Assembly (NCBI GenBank): GCA_030613245.1
Contig: JAUWMI010000018.1
Coordinates: 1 to 64,000, forward strand
Direction of reading: 5' to 3'
Length of the DNA: 64,000 nt
Source of the DNA: Candidatus Sumerlaeota bacterium
GTDB lineage: Bacteria > Sumerlaeota > Sumerlaeia > MWCT01 > JAUWMI01
This document shows positions 15,565 to 25,142 of the stretch, piece after piece (the first letter of the stretch is position 1; each line of letters starts with the position of its first letter). The notes under the pieces were generated by a model, which made no database searches, had not been told where the DNA came from, and saw only the letters and a list, made by a program, of their open reading frames with translations. A program made the position numbers and the translations under genes.

Positions 15565-16143
15565 GCAGATTCCGCATTGCCGCTTAAAATCACGTTCTGC
15601 TGCATTAATCTATGTGCATCTTCCAGATAAGAACTGTGCCCAGAGATCAGAAAGGAATGCCAGGCAAAAAAACAACCCCCGCCGAGCCGTAAAAATTTGC
15701 GGTATTTGAACCTCAAAATAATAAGTGGGTATCCGCACTAGCGCTTCTTGGATCCCAGACGAGTGGGCATGCATTCCACGCCAGGATATTTGGATTCCCT
15801 CTTGGAGGTGTTGGCTCAATACAATCAAATCTCTACCAACTAAGCAGGGGCAAAAATTTAAAGTTCAAAGAGCATATCTTATCACTGAAATTCAATTTGG
15901 ATCCAAACATAGAATGTCCTCCAATGCAAGGAAAAAATGCCTATGCCCACAAGTTTTCGTGCTAGCCCAATTAGCGGTGCATATGGAGGATAGCTATCCT
16001 GGTCAGCGCTGCATTCAGCTGACTACATGAGGCGCAATATTCTAAATAAGGGGCCGGTTTTCCCTCTTTACCCGAACCGGAAATTACACCTGCATTAAGA
16101 TTGAGTAAGAAGCCGCATTAATAAACTAAAGAAAGCAGAGCCT
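15565..16143. other. 580-bp spacer before hypC, no gene supported
   Basis: The longest frame (15725-16030, +) has no ribosome site, no recognisable family and a Trp/Cys-rich composition, so I reject it. A weak hairpin CCGGTT/AACCGG at 16054-16079 has a 14-base loop. The spacer presumably carries the hypCD promoter. It may be a decayed region. Confidence 0.5.
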
Positions 16144-16374
16144 ATGTGTTTAGGAATACCGGGAAAAGTCATAAACATTGAGGCAGAGCGCGGAGAAGTG
16201 CTGTTTGGCACGGTCAAACGAACTATTGATCTGCGTCTCGTTGACGACGTTAAAGTGGGCGAGTACGTTCTGGTCCATGCAGGATTCGCGATCAGCAAGC
16301 TCGATCCAGAAGAAGCTCGAAAAACGCTCGAATTGATTGCCGAAATTCAAAGTGCAAGCGACGAGACTCAATAA
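16144..16374 (+). CDS. hypC: HypC, hydrogenase maturation chaperone
   Basis: Small chaperone that with HypD carries the Fe(CN)2CO unit to the large subunit of [NiFe] hydrogenase. The N-terminal MCLGIPGKV with Cys at position 2 is diagnostic, as is the following OB-like fold (VLFGTVKR, VGEYVLVHAGFAISKL). At 76 residues it has the normal size. The stop overlaps the hypD start by one base (TAATG), implying translational coupling. Confidence 0.96.
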   Translation: MCLGIPGKVINIEAERGEVLFGTVKRTIDLRLVDDVKVGEYVLVHAGFAISKLDPEEARKTLELIAEIQSASDETQ

Positions 16375-17474
16375 TGAGGCAAGGTAAATATCTTAGCGAA
16401 TTCAAGCAAAAACGCTACACCTCAACTCTGGTGCGTGCAATCAAACAGGCTGCTGGCTCAATGCCGATAACCCTTATGGAAGTGTGCGGCACGCATACGG
16501 TTGCGATCTATCGCTACGGCATCAACACCTTGCTGCCGCCGTCGATCGAGATCCTTGCGGGCCCCGGCTGCCCGGTCTGCGTAACGCCGAATGAATTCAT
16601 TGATCGGGCAATTACATACAGTCAGAAAGAGCGCTTTATAATTGTCACGTTTGGCGACATGATGAAGGTGCCTGGTTCGCGATCCAGTCTGGTGAGGGAA
16701 AAAGGGCGCGGCGCAGACATTCGAATTGTATATTCCGCTCTGGAGGCTCTGGATATTGCTGCAGCGAGCTCTGGTCAGGAGGTGATCTTCCTGGCAATCG
16801 GGTTTGAGACGACGGCTCCCACCGTGGCAGCTGCTGTGCAGGAAGCAAAGAAGCGGCACCAGGGCAATTTCCATATCCTGTGCGAGCATAAAGTGTTGCC
16901 ACCGGCATTGCGGGCTATCGTGGAAGGCGGAGAACTAAGAATGCAGGGATTGATCTGTCCGGGCCACGTCAGTGTGGTCACGGGTTTAAGAATTTACGAA
17001 TTTTTAGCACACGACTATGGTATTCCCTGCGTAGTGGCTGGATTCGAACCTGTTGATATCCTGAAGGCGATCCATCTGCTTGTTTCAATGGTAATATCCG
17101 GGGAGGCACGCGTCGCTAATGAATACTCGCGGGTAGTGCTTACCGAGGGAAATCAGCGGGCTCAACAGCTCATGCAAGAGGTGTTTGAGCCGTGTGACGC
17201 AACATGGCGCGGCCTGGGGACTCTTCCATTGAGCGGCCTGAGGCTTCGGCCTGAATATGGAGAATTCGACGCCAATCGCGTTTTTCCTGTGACCATTGAC
17301 CCGCCTCGTGAACACCCCCAGTGTATCTGTGGCGATGTGTTGCGAGGGACAAAAAGGCCAACTGAATGTCCCCTGTTTCGGGGCGAATGCACGCCGGAAA
17401 CTCCAGTCGGGGCTTGCATGGTTTCGTCAGAAGGGAACTGCGCTGCCTATTATAAGTACAGGGTTGATAAATAG
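16374..17474 (+). CDS. hypD: HypD, Fe-S scaffold for Fe(CN)2CO assembly
   Basis: Iron-sulfur protein on which CN and CO are attached to iron before insertion into hydrogenase. Key motifs are MEVCGTHT, GPGCPVCVTP, FGDMMKVPGS, IGFETTAPT, CEHKVLPPA and GFEPVDIL. A C-terminal cluster-binding region has Cys spaced through CICGDVLRG, CPLFRGEC and GACMVSSEGNCAAYY. Full length at 366 residues. It overlaps hypC by one base. hypA and hypB are not in this window, and no hydrogenase subunit gene is nearby. Confidence 0.97.
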   Translation: MRQGKYLSEFKQKRYTSTLVRAIKQAAGSMPITLMEVCGTHTVAIYRYGINTLLPPSIEILAGPGCPVCVTPNEFIDRAITYSQKERFIIVTFGDMMKVPGSRSSLVREKGRGADIRIVYSALEALDIAAASSGQEVIFLAIGFETTAPTVAAAVQEAKKRHQGNFHILCEHKVLPPALRAIVEGGELRMQGLICPGHVSVVTGLRIYEFLAHDYGIPCVVAGFEPVDILKAIHLLVSMVISGEARVANEYSRVVLTEGNQRAQQLMQEVFEPCDATWRGLGTLPLSGLRLRPEYGEFDANRVFPVTIDPPREHPQCICGDVLRGTKRPTECPLFRGECTPETPVGACMVSSEGNCAAYYKYRVDK

Positions 17475-17551
17475 AGCGTTGCTGCTCCAGACCTCATACG
17501 GTACGTGAAGCCTGTGACAGGGTATTCGTATAGCGAATTCTCCATGTGCAA

Positions 17552-17575
17552 AGGCAAGGGATTTTTTCCTTGCCT
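17552..17575 (+). terminator. Hairpin AGGCAAGG/CCTTGCCT after hypD
   Basis: Perfect 8-bp arms (17552-17559 and 17568-17575) enclose a T-rich loop, about 80 bp after the hypD stop. There is no trailing T run, so termination is uncertain. Its right arm overlaps the -35 of a possible rpsB promoter. Confidence 0.35.
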
Positions 17576-17598
17576 GTGGCTTGTGCCTTTGTTATATA
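17570..17598 (+). promoter_or_regulatory. Possible sigma70-type promoter for the rpsB cluster
   Basis: TTGCCT and TATATA are separated by 17 nt, about 175 nt before the rpsB start. The long leader would allow autoregulation by S2, as known in other bacteria, but I cannot identify a specific S2-binding structure. Confidence 0.35.
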
Positions 17599-17771
17599 CC
17601 TTCAGCATTTCGTCACGCACGGTGCAGAAGTAAGGTTTTCTCACATCGGGTTTCTGCGTGCAATCACACACGCTGTCTGATGTCAGTGTGGTGCCAGAAT
17701 GTCGTGCCTGGTTGCACTGACAAACGAGGGCAGCGGAGGAACAAAAACTAATCTGAGGAGGCGTAGGTAGT

Positions 17772-18641
17772 ATGATTAATGTTACGATGAAGCAACTCTT
17801 AGAGGCTGGAGTCCATTTTGGCCATCAAAGCCGCCGGTGGAATCCCAAGATGGCCAAGTATATCTACACGGAGCGAAATGGCATTTATATCATAGACTTA
17901 AAGAAAACACTTCGCTGTTTACGGGAAGCATATAAGTTTGTTCGCGATAGCGTTGCGCTTGGCCATACCGTGCTCTTCGTTGGCACCAAGAAGCAGGGAC
18001 GCGACACCATTTACGAATCTGCCAAGGAATGTAATATGTTCTACGTGAACACCCGCTGGCTTGGGGGTATGATGACGAACTTCCGCACCATTCGGCAGAG
18101 CGTGTTACGGCTGATTGAACTAGAGAAGATGGAAGAGGATGGCACGATAAGCAATTACAGCAAGAAAGAGGCCAGCCGTTTCATGAAGGAGCGGGCGTCT
18201 TTGCAGAAAAATCTGTCTGGCGTAAAGAACATGGATAAGCTCCCGGGGCTTTTATTTGTCGTCGACCCGCATAAGGAACAGATCGCCGTGCTGGAGGCAC
18301 GGAAGCTGAAAATCCCAATAGTGGCAATCGTTGATACCAATTGCGATCCCGACCAGATAGACTACATAATTCCTGGCAACGACGACGCTATTCGAGCCAT
18401 TAAACTCATGTGCGGCCAAATGGTACAGGCGGTTACCGAGGGATTGATGGCAAAAGTTGAGAGCGAAGCTCCAGCGCCAGCCGAAGAGGTGGCACCAGGA
18501 GAAGGGGAAAAGCCTGATCAGGAAAATAAGTACACGGATCTGCCAATGGAGGCCAAGATTGAAGAGCCAATTGCCCCCACACAACCTCCCCCGTCTTCCA
18601 TAATAGCCCCAGATGAAAAGCCCACGAGCGAGCAAGTCTAG
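17772..18641 (+). CDS. rpsB: 30S ribosomal protein S2
   Basis: Component of the small ribosomal subunit, needed for S1 docking. The start [50 protein letters not shown] and the terminal [26 protein letters not shown] core are fully conserved. After residue ~225 there is an acidic, Pro- and Glu-rich tail of about 60 residues, which is common in some phyla. GAGGAGG sits about 9 nt before the ATG. It heads the rpsB-tsf-pyrH-frr cluster; tsf begins 76 nt downstream. Confidence 0.98.
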   Translation: MINVTMKQLLEAGVHFGHQSRRWNPKMAKYIYTERNGIYIIDLKKTLRCLREAYKFVRDSVALGHTVLFVGTKKQGRDTIYESAKECNMFYVNTRWLGGMMTNFRTIRQSVLRLIELEKMEEDGTISNYSKKEASRFMKERASLQKNLSGVKNMDKLPGLLFVVDPHKEQIAVLEARKLKIPIVAIVDTNCDPDQIDYIIPGNDDAIRAIKLMCGQMVQAVTEGLMAKVESEAPAPAEEVAPGEGEKPDQENKYTDLPMEAKIEEPIAPTQPPPSSIIAPDEKPTSEQV

Positions 18642-18717
18642 GCATCTGGTATCCGCAATCGCTGCTGTCATACACGGTGCGGCACAGCCAACATGCAAAA
18701 CGAAGAGGAGGACGTGA

Positions 18718-19353
18718 GTGAGTATCGAAGTCCCTGCTACACTTGTTAAAGAGTTACGAGAAAAAACCGGAGCTGGTGTACTGGAATGCAAGAGAGTTCT
18801 TACTGAGACTGGTGGTAATCTTGAGAAGGCAGTAGTGCTGCTCAGAGAGAAGGGAAAGGTTATTGCGGACAAGAAATCAAGCCGTACTGCCAAGGAAGGC
18901 CTTATTCATGCCTACATTCATCCGCCAGGCAAACTCGGCGTTCTGGTTGAGGTTAACTGTGAAACAGATTTCGTGGCCCGGACAGCAGAATTCGTGACCT
19001 TTGCGAAGGATCTTGCGATGCACGTTGCCGCGTATGCGCCTGTCTATATTCGGCGAGAGGACGTTCCATCCGAGGTGCTGGAGCATGAAAAGGCGATCTA
19101 CGCAGCTCAGGCTCGCAATGACGGTAAGCCAGAAAAGATCATTGACCGAATAGTGACAGGGAAGCTGGAGAAATTCTTCTCAGAAGTCTGTTTGCTGGAG
19201 CAGCCGTTTGCGAAGAACCCGGATGTGACAGTCCAGCATGTTTTGCAGGAGCTCATTGCTAAAACTGGCGAGAACGCAGTTATCCGCCGTTTTACCAGAT
19301 ATAAGGTTGGCGAGTCCATTGAGGCGCAGCGACCGACTGAGCAAACCGCGTGA
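18718..19353 (+). CDS. tsf: Elongation factor Ts
   Basis: Nucleotide exchange factor for EF-Tu. The UBA-like N-terminus [19 protein letters not shown] and the TDF motif within [13 protein letters not shown] that contacts EF-Tu are present. The protein is 211 residues, the short form seen in Thermus-like, chloroplast and many candidate-phylum EF-Ts, instead of the ~280 residues of E. coli. The start is GTG at 18718, placed by GAGGAGG 6 nt upstream. Follows rpsB as in most bacteria. Confidence 0.97.
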   Translation: MSIEVPATLVKELREKTGAGVLECKRVLTETGGNLEKAVVLLREKGKVIADKKSSRTAKEGLIHAYIHPPGKLGVLVEVNCETDFVARTAEFVTFAKDLAMHVAAYAPVYIRREDVPSEVLEHEKAIYAAQARNDGKPEKIIDRIVTGKLEKFFSEVCLLEQPFAKNPDVTVQHVLQELIAKTGENAVIRRFTRYKVGESIEAQRPTEQTA

Positions 19354-19385
19354 GCGGCTCGACTCGATGCTGTAAGAGCAGACGT

Positions 19386-20117
19386 ATGAAACAACAGCCG
19401 CGTTACAAGCGAGTAGTGATAAAACTCAGCGGAGAGATTCTGCGAGGAAATTCCGACTTTGGGATTGACCGCACAGTTATCAACTCGATCGCGGAACAGC
19501 TGCGTGAGATCACGGAGCTGGGCGTCCAAGTGGCAGTCGTAATCGGTGGAGGCAATATCTTCCGAGGGACCTCAGCCGATGCGGCTGGTATGAACCGAAC
19601 GGTAGCTGATTACATCGGAATGATCGCGACGATTATTAACTCGCTGACACTCCAGGATGCGCTGGAAAAAAAAGGCGTCATCACCCGCGTGCAATCGGCG
19701 ATTGAGATTAAAGAAGTGGCTGAGTCCTACATTCGTCGCCGTGCCATTCGGCATCTCGAAAAGGGACGGATCGTCATCTTTGCCGGTGGAACTGGCAATC
19801 CCTTCTTCACCACTGATACCGCAGCAGCCCTGCGAGCCAATGAGATTGAAGCAGAGGTGCTTCTCAAGGGGACGAAGGTCGATGGGGTCTACACTGCAGA
19901 TCCGGAGACTGATAAACAGGCCAAGCGTTACGATACTATCAGCTTTTCCGAAGTACTCGCCAAGAACCTCCGCGTGATGGATGCAACGGCCATTTCGCTC
20001 TGCCGCGAAAACAACTTGCCTATTGTTATCTTCAACGTCATGATCGAGGGCAACATCAAGCGTGTGGTTCTTGGGGAGCAAGTCGGAACACTGGTTACAG
20101 GAAAGCACAATGCTTAA
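19386..20117 (+). CDS. pyrH: UMP kinase
   Basis: Phosphorylates UMP to UDP in pyrimidine nucleotide synthesis; hexameric amino-acid-kinase fold. Motifs: [12 protein letters not shown] at the start, [47 protein letters not shown] and [18 protein letters not shown] at 19386 starts the protein at MKQQPRYKR as in relatives. An upstream GTG at 19350 overlapping the tsf stop is possible but would add residues not seen in the family. The gene overlaps frr by 8 bases. Confidence 0.97.
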   Translation: MKQQPRYKRVVIKLSGEILRGNSDFGIDRTVINSIAEQLREITELGVQVAVVIGGGNIFRGTSADAAGMNRTVADYIGMIATIINSLTLQDALEKKGVITRVQSAIEIKEVAESYIRRRAIRHLEKGRIVIFAGGTGNPFFTTDTAAALRANEIEAEVLLKGTKVDGVYTADPETDKQAKRYDTISFSEVLAKNLRVMDATAISLCRENNLPIVIFNVMIEGNIKRVVLGEQVGTLVTGKHNA

Positions 20118-20667
20118 GGAACAGTTTCGCGAATCTAAAGCCAACATGAACTCGGCAATTCAGGCCGTCGAGCACGAATTCAGCACAATCCGCACCGGGC
20201 GAGCGTCACTTGCCATCCTTGATAAAGTGGTGGTAGATGCCTACGGCTCACAATTGCCATTGAAACAGGTAAGTACACTCAGCACGCCTGATGCGCGAAG
20301 CATAATCATTCAGCCGTGGGATAAAAACGTTGCCCCGGCCATTGAGAAAGCTATTCTGGCTGCTAATCTAGGCTTGACACCCATTAATGACGGCAAGGTG
20401 ATCCGTATAAGTATTCCACCACTGACCGAAGAGCGGCGACTGGAGATGGTCAAGATCGCAAAGCACATGGCAGAAGAGGGACGCGTAAGTATCCGCAATA
20501 TACGACGCCATACAAAGGATGAGGTCAAGCGGATGGAAAAGGATCATAAAATCTCCGAGGATGAATGCTACAAGGCGCTTGATAAAATTCAGCAGATTAC
20601 GGATGATCATATCGAGAAGATCAATCAGTTGCTCAAAGCGAAAGAAGAAGAAATACTGGAAGTCTAG
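20110..20667 (+). CDS. frr: Ribosome recycling factor
   Basis: Splits the post-termination ribosome together with EF-G. The 185-residue protein has the family landmarks [10 protein letters not shown] near the start, [25 protein letters not shown] and [18 protein letters not shown]. The ATG at 20110 lies inside the last codons of pyrH (ATGCTTAAG), so translation is coupled. A frame-open extension upstream is excluded because it would run through pyrH. Confidence 0.97.
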   Translation: MLKEQFRESKANMNSAIQAVEHEFSTIRTGRASLAILDKVVVDAYGSQLPLKQVSTLSTPDARSIIIQPWDKNVAPAIEKAILAANLGLTPINDGKVIRISIPPLTEERRLEMVKIAKHMAEEGRVSIRNIRRHTKDEVKRMEKDHKISEDECYKALDKIQQITDDHIEKINQLLKAKEEEILEV

Positions 20668-20837
20668 AGGATTCATGAGACCTTCACACGCCTGCCTGTC
20701 GTTTTTCGACTTATGTACCAGTCATATATGGTCTACCTTGTAGAAGCGAGCGCAACTTGTGCAATGATGGCATGGACATTCGCACCGCTGGGCGCTTGCT
20801 TATATCCTGATTTATGTGTGCTCATAATGTTGTCACG

Positions 20838-21611
20838 ATGAGTAAACAGAAGCTACAGCCAGAACAGAACCGGCCGACGCTCGCGCAGCTGCAGGAACAG
20901 ATTGACCCAGCCCGGCTGCCTCGCCATGTGGCTATTATTATGGATGGCAATGGTCGCTGGGCAAAGCTGCACGGCTTCAAAGACCGTATTCACGGGCATC
21001 GCGCCGGAGTCAAAGCAGTCCGGCATGTGGTTACTGCATGCGGTGAGCTGGGGATTCGTGTCCTCACGCTATATGCCTTTTCGAAGGAGAATTGGAATCG
21101 GTCGAAGCGAGAGATTACGGCTCTGATGGCGCTCTTACGCCATTATCTGCGTGGTCAATTGCCTGAGCTGCAAAAGAAGAACGTACGGTTCGTGGCATCT
21201 GGATCTCTGGATGACCTTCCTCCAGCTACCCGCCGCGTTCTCGATGACATAATCGCCAAGACAGCAAAAAATACAGGCCTGGTACTCAACATGGCGCTGA
21301 GCTACGGGAGCCGCACGGAAATCGTTGACGCAACGAAAAAGATTCTTCGCGACTTTCAGGCCGCTCGCATCACCGAGCAGGATCTGACCCCTGAGCGCTT
21401 CGCCACTTACCTGTATCATCCTGAACTTGGAAATCCAGACCTGCTGATCAGGACCAGTGGAGAAATGCGTATTAGCAACTTTCTTCTCTGGCAAATTGCC
21501 TATACTGAAATATACGTAACAAAAACGCTGTGGCCAGATTTTCGCAAGGCGGACTTAATTGAAGCTCTAATCGCCTACCAGAAACGCGAGCGGCGATTTG
21601 GAAAGGTCTAA
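20838..21611 (+). CDS. uppS: Isoprenyl transferase (undecaprenyl diphosphate synthase)
   Basis: Makes the C55 lipid carrier for peptidoglycan and other wall polymers by cis-condensation of isopentenyl diphosphate. HVAIIMDGNGRWA carries the catalytic Asp. YAFSKENW, the lipid-tunnel region and NPDLLIRTSGEMRISNFLLW are conserved; the last usually reads RTSGExRxSNFLLWQ, so it is intact. ATG at 20838 is preferred; another at 20814 is possible and neither has a strong ribosome site. 170 nt separate it from frr, 15 nt from cdsA. Confidence 0.96.
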   Translation: MSKQKLQPEQNRPTLAQLQEQIDPARLPRHVAIIMDGNGRWAKLHGFKDRIHGHRAGVKAVRHVVTACGELGIRVLTLYAFSKENWNRSKREITALMALLRHYLRGQLPELQKKNVRFVASGSLDDLPPATRRVLDDIIAKTAKNTGLVLNMALSYGSRTEIVDATKKILRDFQAARITEQDLTPERFATYLYHPELGNPDLLIRTSGEMRISNFLLWQIAYTEIYVTKTLWPDFRKADLIEALIAYQKRERRFGKV

Positions 21612-21626
21612 GGAGGCCCTTAGGGC

Positions 21627-22466
21627 ATGACGCTGCGACGAATGTGCTCGGCATTCATTCTCATCGCACTCATCTTCGGCAGCTTGTTTGTCGTGCAGCT
21701 TAAATTGGTGCTGTATCTAATTGTATTTGCCATTGCGCTCTTTGGCACATACGAGTACTTCAGCTTGACCTCTCTGGCCAACTTCCGGCCTAAGTGGATA
21801 CCAGGCTTATTGTTCACTGTCGCGATTCTTGCCGATAGCATTCTGACGCGAGGCGTTCATCTTCCTTTCATCTTCGCAGCCGCACTCGCTATAGTGTTCA
21901 CCTTCCACCTGATTCAATATAGCTATACAAACGTGATTCAAACTACCGCCGTTACGATGTTTGGACCGTTGTACGTGGCATTGCCGCTTGGTCTGGGGAT
22001 GATGATCCTACGCTTCTCTCCGCTGGGAAAAGAGCTGATTGTTTTGATGGTGATTATCGTCTGGGCTACTGATTCGGGGGCATACTTCATCGGCCGCGAA
22101 TTGGGACGCACAAAGCTCGCCCTCCGCATGAGTCCAAAAAAAACGGTGGAAGGCGCGATCGGTGGTGCAGTAGCGGCAATCATTGCCGCAGTTCTGCTAA
22201 AGCATTTCGTTCCCGGGTTATTCGCCTTTCTCAGTTACTCCACGCTCCTCGTGCTTACGCTCAGCCTGACGATAGCGGCCCAGATAGGTGATCTTGCAGA
22301 GTCGAGCCTCAAGCGGGCCGCAGGAGCTAAGGATTCTGGCTATAGCTTTACAGGACACGGCGGTTTTCTCGATATCATTGACAGCTTGCTCTTCACGCTA
22401 CCCCTCCTCTATGGATACATTCTCATTTTTCACCCGTTCAGTCACCCACCGCAGATTTTTTTCTGA
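21627..22466 (+). CDS. cdsA: Phosphatidate cytidylyltransferase
   Basis: Membrane enzyme making CDP-diacylglycerol for phospholipid synthesis. There are about seven to eight hydrophobic helices. The C-terminal signature SSLKRAAGAKDSG...GHGGFLDIIDS matches the CDP-diglyceride synthetase pattern, except that the usual D-R-x-D is D-I-I-D, so the Arg is replaced by Ile. The two Asp and the Lys-Asp pair are intact. GGAGG lies about 10 nt before the ATG. The frr-uppS-cdsA order is widely conserved; dxr and rseP, which often follow, are absent here. Confidence 0.95.
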   Translation: MTLRRMCSAFILIALIFGSLFVVQLKLVLYLIVFAIALFGTYEYFSLTSLANFRPKWIPGLLFTVAILADSILTRGVHLPFIFAAALAIVFTFHLIQYSYTNVIQTTAVTMFGPLYVALPLGLGMMILRFSPLGKELIVLMVIIVWATDSGAYFIGRELGRTKLALRMSPKKTVEGAIGGAVAAIIAAVLLKHFVPGLFAFLSYSTLLVLTLSLTIAAQIGDLAESSLKRAAGAKDSGYSFTGHGGFLDIIDSLLFTLPLLYGYILIFHPFSHPPQIFF

Positions 22467-22677
22467 TTGCCTGGGAAGCTTGCACACTCTTTTTGGCTGG
22501 CCATTCCCCTGAGGAAAATCTATCCGAGCTGACGGCAAAGGGTCTTCAATCCATCATGCACTTCCCAGCCCGCGCCACAATCACAGTTTCTTACTGAAGT
22601 GTGGCAAACCTGAACCAATTTGAATGCTTTTATTCGCTCACCACCTAAATCCCCTCCTGTGAGCCTCTGGTTCGTCT

Positions 22678-23073
22678 TCATCCCGGCAGCAACTTGACGA
22701 AACAGCGCCGGTGCCGAGGGCCGTCGAACTCACAAAAATAGACTCCTTGCCATGTGCCGAGCTGCAACTTTTGGTTCTCAACGATAAGATAAAGCGAAGA
22801 GCCAACCAGGCTTGCCTTGATATGGGCATCAGAGTTGCCTTCGCTATGCCGGTACTGCCAATCGCGGGGTACAAGTTTATCCAGCGCGGCGATGATGTCT
22901 GTCACCACTGATGGATCAGCATTTTCATTAATCGTCACCGCGGCTGTCGTGTGGGGAACATACACCACGCAAACTCCGGTGCGAAACTTTTGCTCACTTA
23001 TCGAACGCGCAATCTGTGCCGTGATGTCAACAAATTCGACACGTGCGCGTGTTTTCACACTCAACTCGATCAT
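22678..23073 (-). CDS. YjbQ/UPF0047 family protein
   Basis: 131 residues, full length for the family. The motifs VYVPHTTAAVTINENADP (with a conserved His and the NE-AD acidic pair), W-x-Y-x-H-x-EGNSDAHIKAS and LGTWQGVYFCEFDGPR are diagnostic. Members form trimers with a metal-like site and have weak thiamine-phosphate synthase activity in vitro; the true role is unsettled. GGAGGTG is about 9 nt before the ATG. It is transcribed away from cstA, with a good promoter at 23129-23158. Confidence 0.93.
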   Translation of the reverse strand: MIELSVKTRARVEFVDITAQIARSISEQKFRTGVCVVYVPHTTAAVTINENADPSVVTDIIAALDKLVPRDWQYRHSEGNSDAHIKASLVGSSLYLIVENQKLQLGTWQGVYFCEFDGPRHRRCFVKLLPG

Positions 23074-23128
23074 CTAATCCACACCTCCCGACTGGAATAG
23101 CTGATGAAAAAGAGATTTCTCTAAACAA

Positions 23129-23158
23129 TATATAGATGGGAGGGGTAAAACTTGTCAA
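23129..23158 (-). promoter_or_regulatory. Likely sigma70-type promoter of the yjbQ-family gene
   Basis: Minus-strand TTGACA (perfect -35) and TATATA are separated by 18 nt, ending about 55 nt before the ATG at 23073. Confidence 0.5.
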
Positions 23159-23250
23159 AGAGAATCGGCATTAATGTCAACGCCAAATGTCAGCCTGTGT
23201 ATTTGGACGACCGCGCTGTCCAGACATACGAGTGCCGCTCAAGAATCTAC

Positions 23251-23278
23251 TTGAACTATTGGCAAAATCTCTTAATAT
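23251..23278 (+). promoter_or_regulatory. Likely sigma70-type promoter of cstA
   Basis: TTGAAC and TAATAT with a 16-nt spacer, about 78 nt before the chosen ATG at 23357. It is divergent from the yjbQ promoter with ~90 bp between the two -35 boxes, leaving room for a shared regulator, although no operator is evident. Confidence 0.4.
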
Positions 23279-23356
23279 AGCAATTACCCTTTGGCGTTTT
23301 TGCAAATCGTCAATGGTCGCGCTTCTTGCCTCGATGACACAGTCAGGGTGGTGGTA

Positions 23357-25126
23357 ATGAATATCATTTTTCTGTTTTTGATTGCGATTGGATTGTTTCT
23401 CATTGCCGGTCGAACGTATCCACGCTATATATCGCGCGTGTACGATGCGGACGATCGTCGGCCAACACCGGCTGTGGCGCTGCATGACGGCCGGGACTAC
23501 GTCGTGACAAAACCTTCGGTAGTCTTTGCTCACCACTATGCAACGATTGCGGGTGTTGCCCCAATTGTTGGCCCTATCCTTGCCCTGATCTACGGGTATC
23601 TACCTGCATGGTGCTGGGTTGTGTTTGGCGGTATTTTCTTTGGAGCTGTACACGATTTCACTGCACTCTTTACAAGTTTGCGGGAACGTGGAAAATCCAT
23701 TGCTGAGATCGCCCGCAAGTCTCTCGGCAACACCGGCTTCCTCCTCTTTATCCTGTTTCTATTGATCATGATTATTCTGGTAACGTCTGCATTTCTGAAA
23801 TTGGCCGCAATCTCATTAACCTCGATATATCCGCTGGAGGAATTGCAGCTCCCGGCAGATCAGACATTATTAAAGACTACGGTTGATGCGAAAGGAGTTG
23901 TTCAGGGCAAAATTGGCGGTATTGCTTCGAGCTCGGTGATTTTCATTACGTGCTGCGCTCCTCTGCTGGGCTTTCTAATCTATAAGCACCGGTTGAAGAC
24001 GCTTCAGGCATTTCTGATCGCCGCAGGTATCTGCATCGTCTCCGTCTTGCTGGGATTTCGCTATCCCATCTCGGTCAGCCAGAATGCGTGGATGGTCATC
24101 ATTAGCATTTATACCTTGTTTGCAGCAGGGATACCCATCTGGTTCATTTTGCAGCCGCGGGATTTTATCAACGTGCAGGTGCTTTATGGTGGCCTGGGCA
24201 TGCTGGCAGTTGCTGTGGTGGTAAACGGCTTTCAGGGTTTCCATTTTCAGATTCCGGCGATAAATATTGCAGAAGGCACAGCTACTTTAGGGGCCATGTG
24301 GCCAATTCTCTTTATAACCATCGGGTGTGGAGCAATTTCAGGATTTCACTCAATGGTTGCCAGTGGTACTACAGTGAAGCAAATCGCGAAGGAGAGCCAG
24401 ACTAAGATGGGCTATTACGCGATGCTGCTGGAGTCAACCCTCAGCGTGCTGGTGATCGTGACTGCTGCGTCTATGCTGTCAATGGATGAATACAAATCAA
24501 TCGTGCATCCTGGGGCAGGGGGGACTTCGAATCCTATTTTTGCCTTTTCTCTGGCTTGCGGCTTACTTCTGTGGAAGAGCATCGGGCTGCCCATTGCCAT
24601 TGGCAGTGTCCTGGGCATTCTTGTAGTTGAAGGATTCATTGTGACCACGCTGGACACGGCTGTGCGGATGAATCGCTACCTGTTTGAAGAGTTCTGGGAT
24701 ATTGTATTTCGCGGCAAGACGCCAAACATCCTTCGTCACTACTGGTTTAATTCAGCTCTATCAGCAGCGCTGATGTTTATCTTTGCCTACACTAATGCCA
24801 TTGGCAAGCTCTGGTTAATCTTTGGCACTGCAAACCAGCTGGTGGCTGCACTCGCACTCGTTGCCATCTCGCTATGGCTGCTGCATAAAGGAAAGAGCTT
24901 TCTCTTCACCTTGCTTCCAATGATCTTTATGGCCGTGACCACCCTGAATGCGCTGCGGATACTACTGGAACGATTCATCAAGAGCAAAAACTACCTACTA
25001 GCCACAACGGATATTCTGCTACTGGGTCTGGGAATTGGTGTCCTTATACTAGCGGTGCGAGCATTTTTCAAACGGCCTCTTGCTGAGCCCTCAGAATCTG
25101 AGGATATTACGGTTAGCATAAAATAG
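23357..25126 (+). CDS. cstA: Carbon starvation protein CstA family transporter
   Basis: Polytopic inner-membrane transporter; characterised relatives (CstA, BtsT) take up pyruvate or peptides under nutrient limitation. The family core is present: TKPSVVFAHHYATIAGVAPIVGP, GYLPAWCWVVFGGIFFGAVHDF, RGKSIAEIA, GFHSMVASGTTVKQ and FGTANQLVAALAL. I count about 15 hydrophobic segments in 589 residues. ATG at 23357 gives the expected MNIIFLFLIAIGLF start; an upstream in-frame ATG at 23291 would add a polar, unconserved piece. The deacylase gene begins 16 nt downstream, so an operon for D-amino-acid or peptide use is plausible. Confidence 0.93.
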   Translation: MNIIFLFLIAIGLFLIAGRTYPRYISRVYDADDRRPTPAVALHDGRDYVVTKPSVVFAHHYATIAGVAPIVGPILALIYGYLPAWCWVVFGGIFFGAVHDFTALFTSLRERGKSIAEIARKSLGNTGFLLFILFLLIMIILVTSAFLKLAAISLTSIYPLEELQLPADQTLLKTTVDAKGVVQGKIGGIASSSVIFITCCAPLLGFLIYKHRLKTLQAFLIAAGICIVSVLLGFRYPISVSQNAWMVIISIYTLFAAGIPIWFILQPRDFINVQVLYGGLGMLAVAVVVNGFQGFHFQIPAINIAEGTATLGAMWPILFITIGCGAISGFHSMVASGTTVKQIAKESQTKMGYYAMLLESTLSVLVIVTAASMLSMDEYKSIVHPGAGGTSNPIFAFSLACGLLLWKSIGLPIAIGSVLGILVVEGFIVTTLDTAVRMNRYLFEEFWDIVFRGKTPNILRHYWFNSALSAALMFIFAYTNAIGKLWLIFGTANQLVAALALVAISLWLLHKGKSFLFTLLPMIFMAVTTLNALRILLERFIKSKNYLLATTDILLLGLGIGVLILAVRAFFKRPLAEPSESEDITVSIK

Positions 25127-25142
25127 ATAAAGGATCGCTTTG

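Noticed and set aside
15725-16030. 101-codon plus-strand ORF before hypC
   Set aside because: No ribosome site, Trp/Cys-rich chance-like composition and no recognised family; the region looks like non-coding or decayed spacer.
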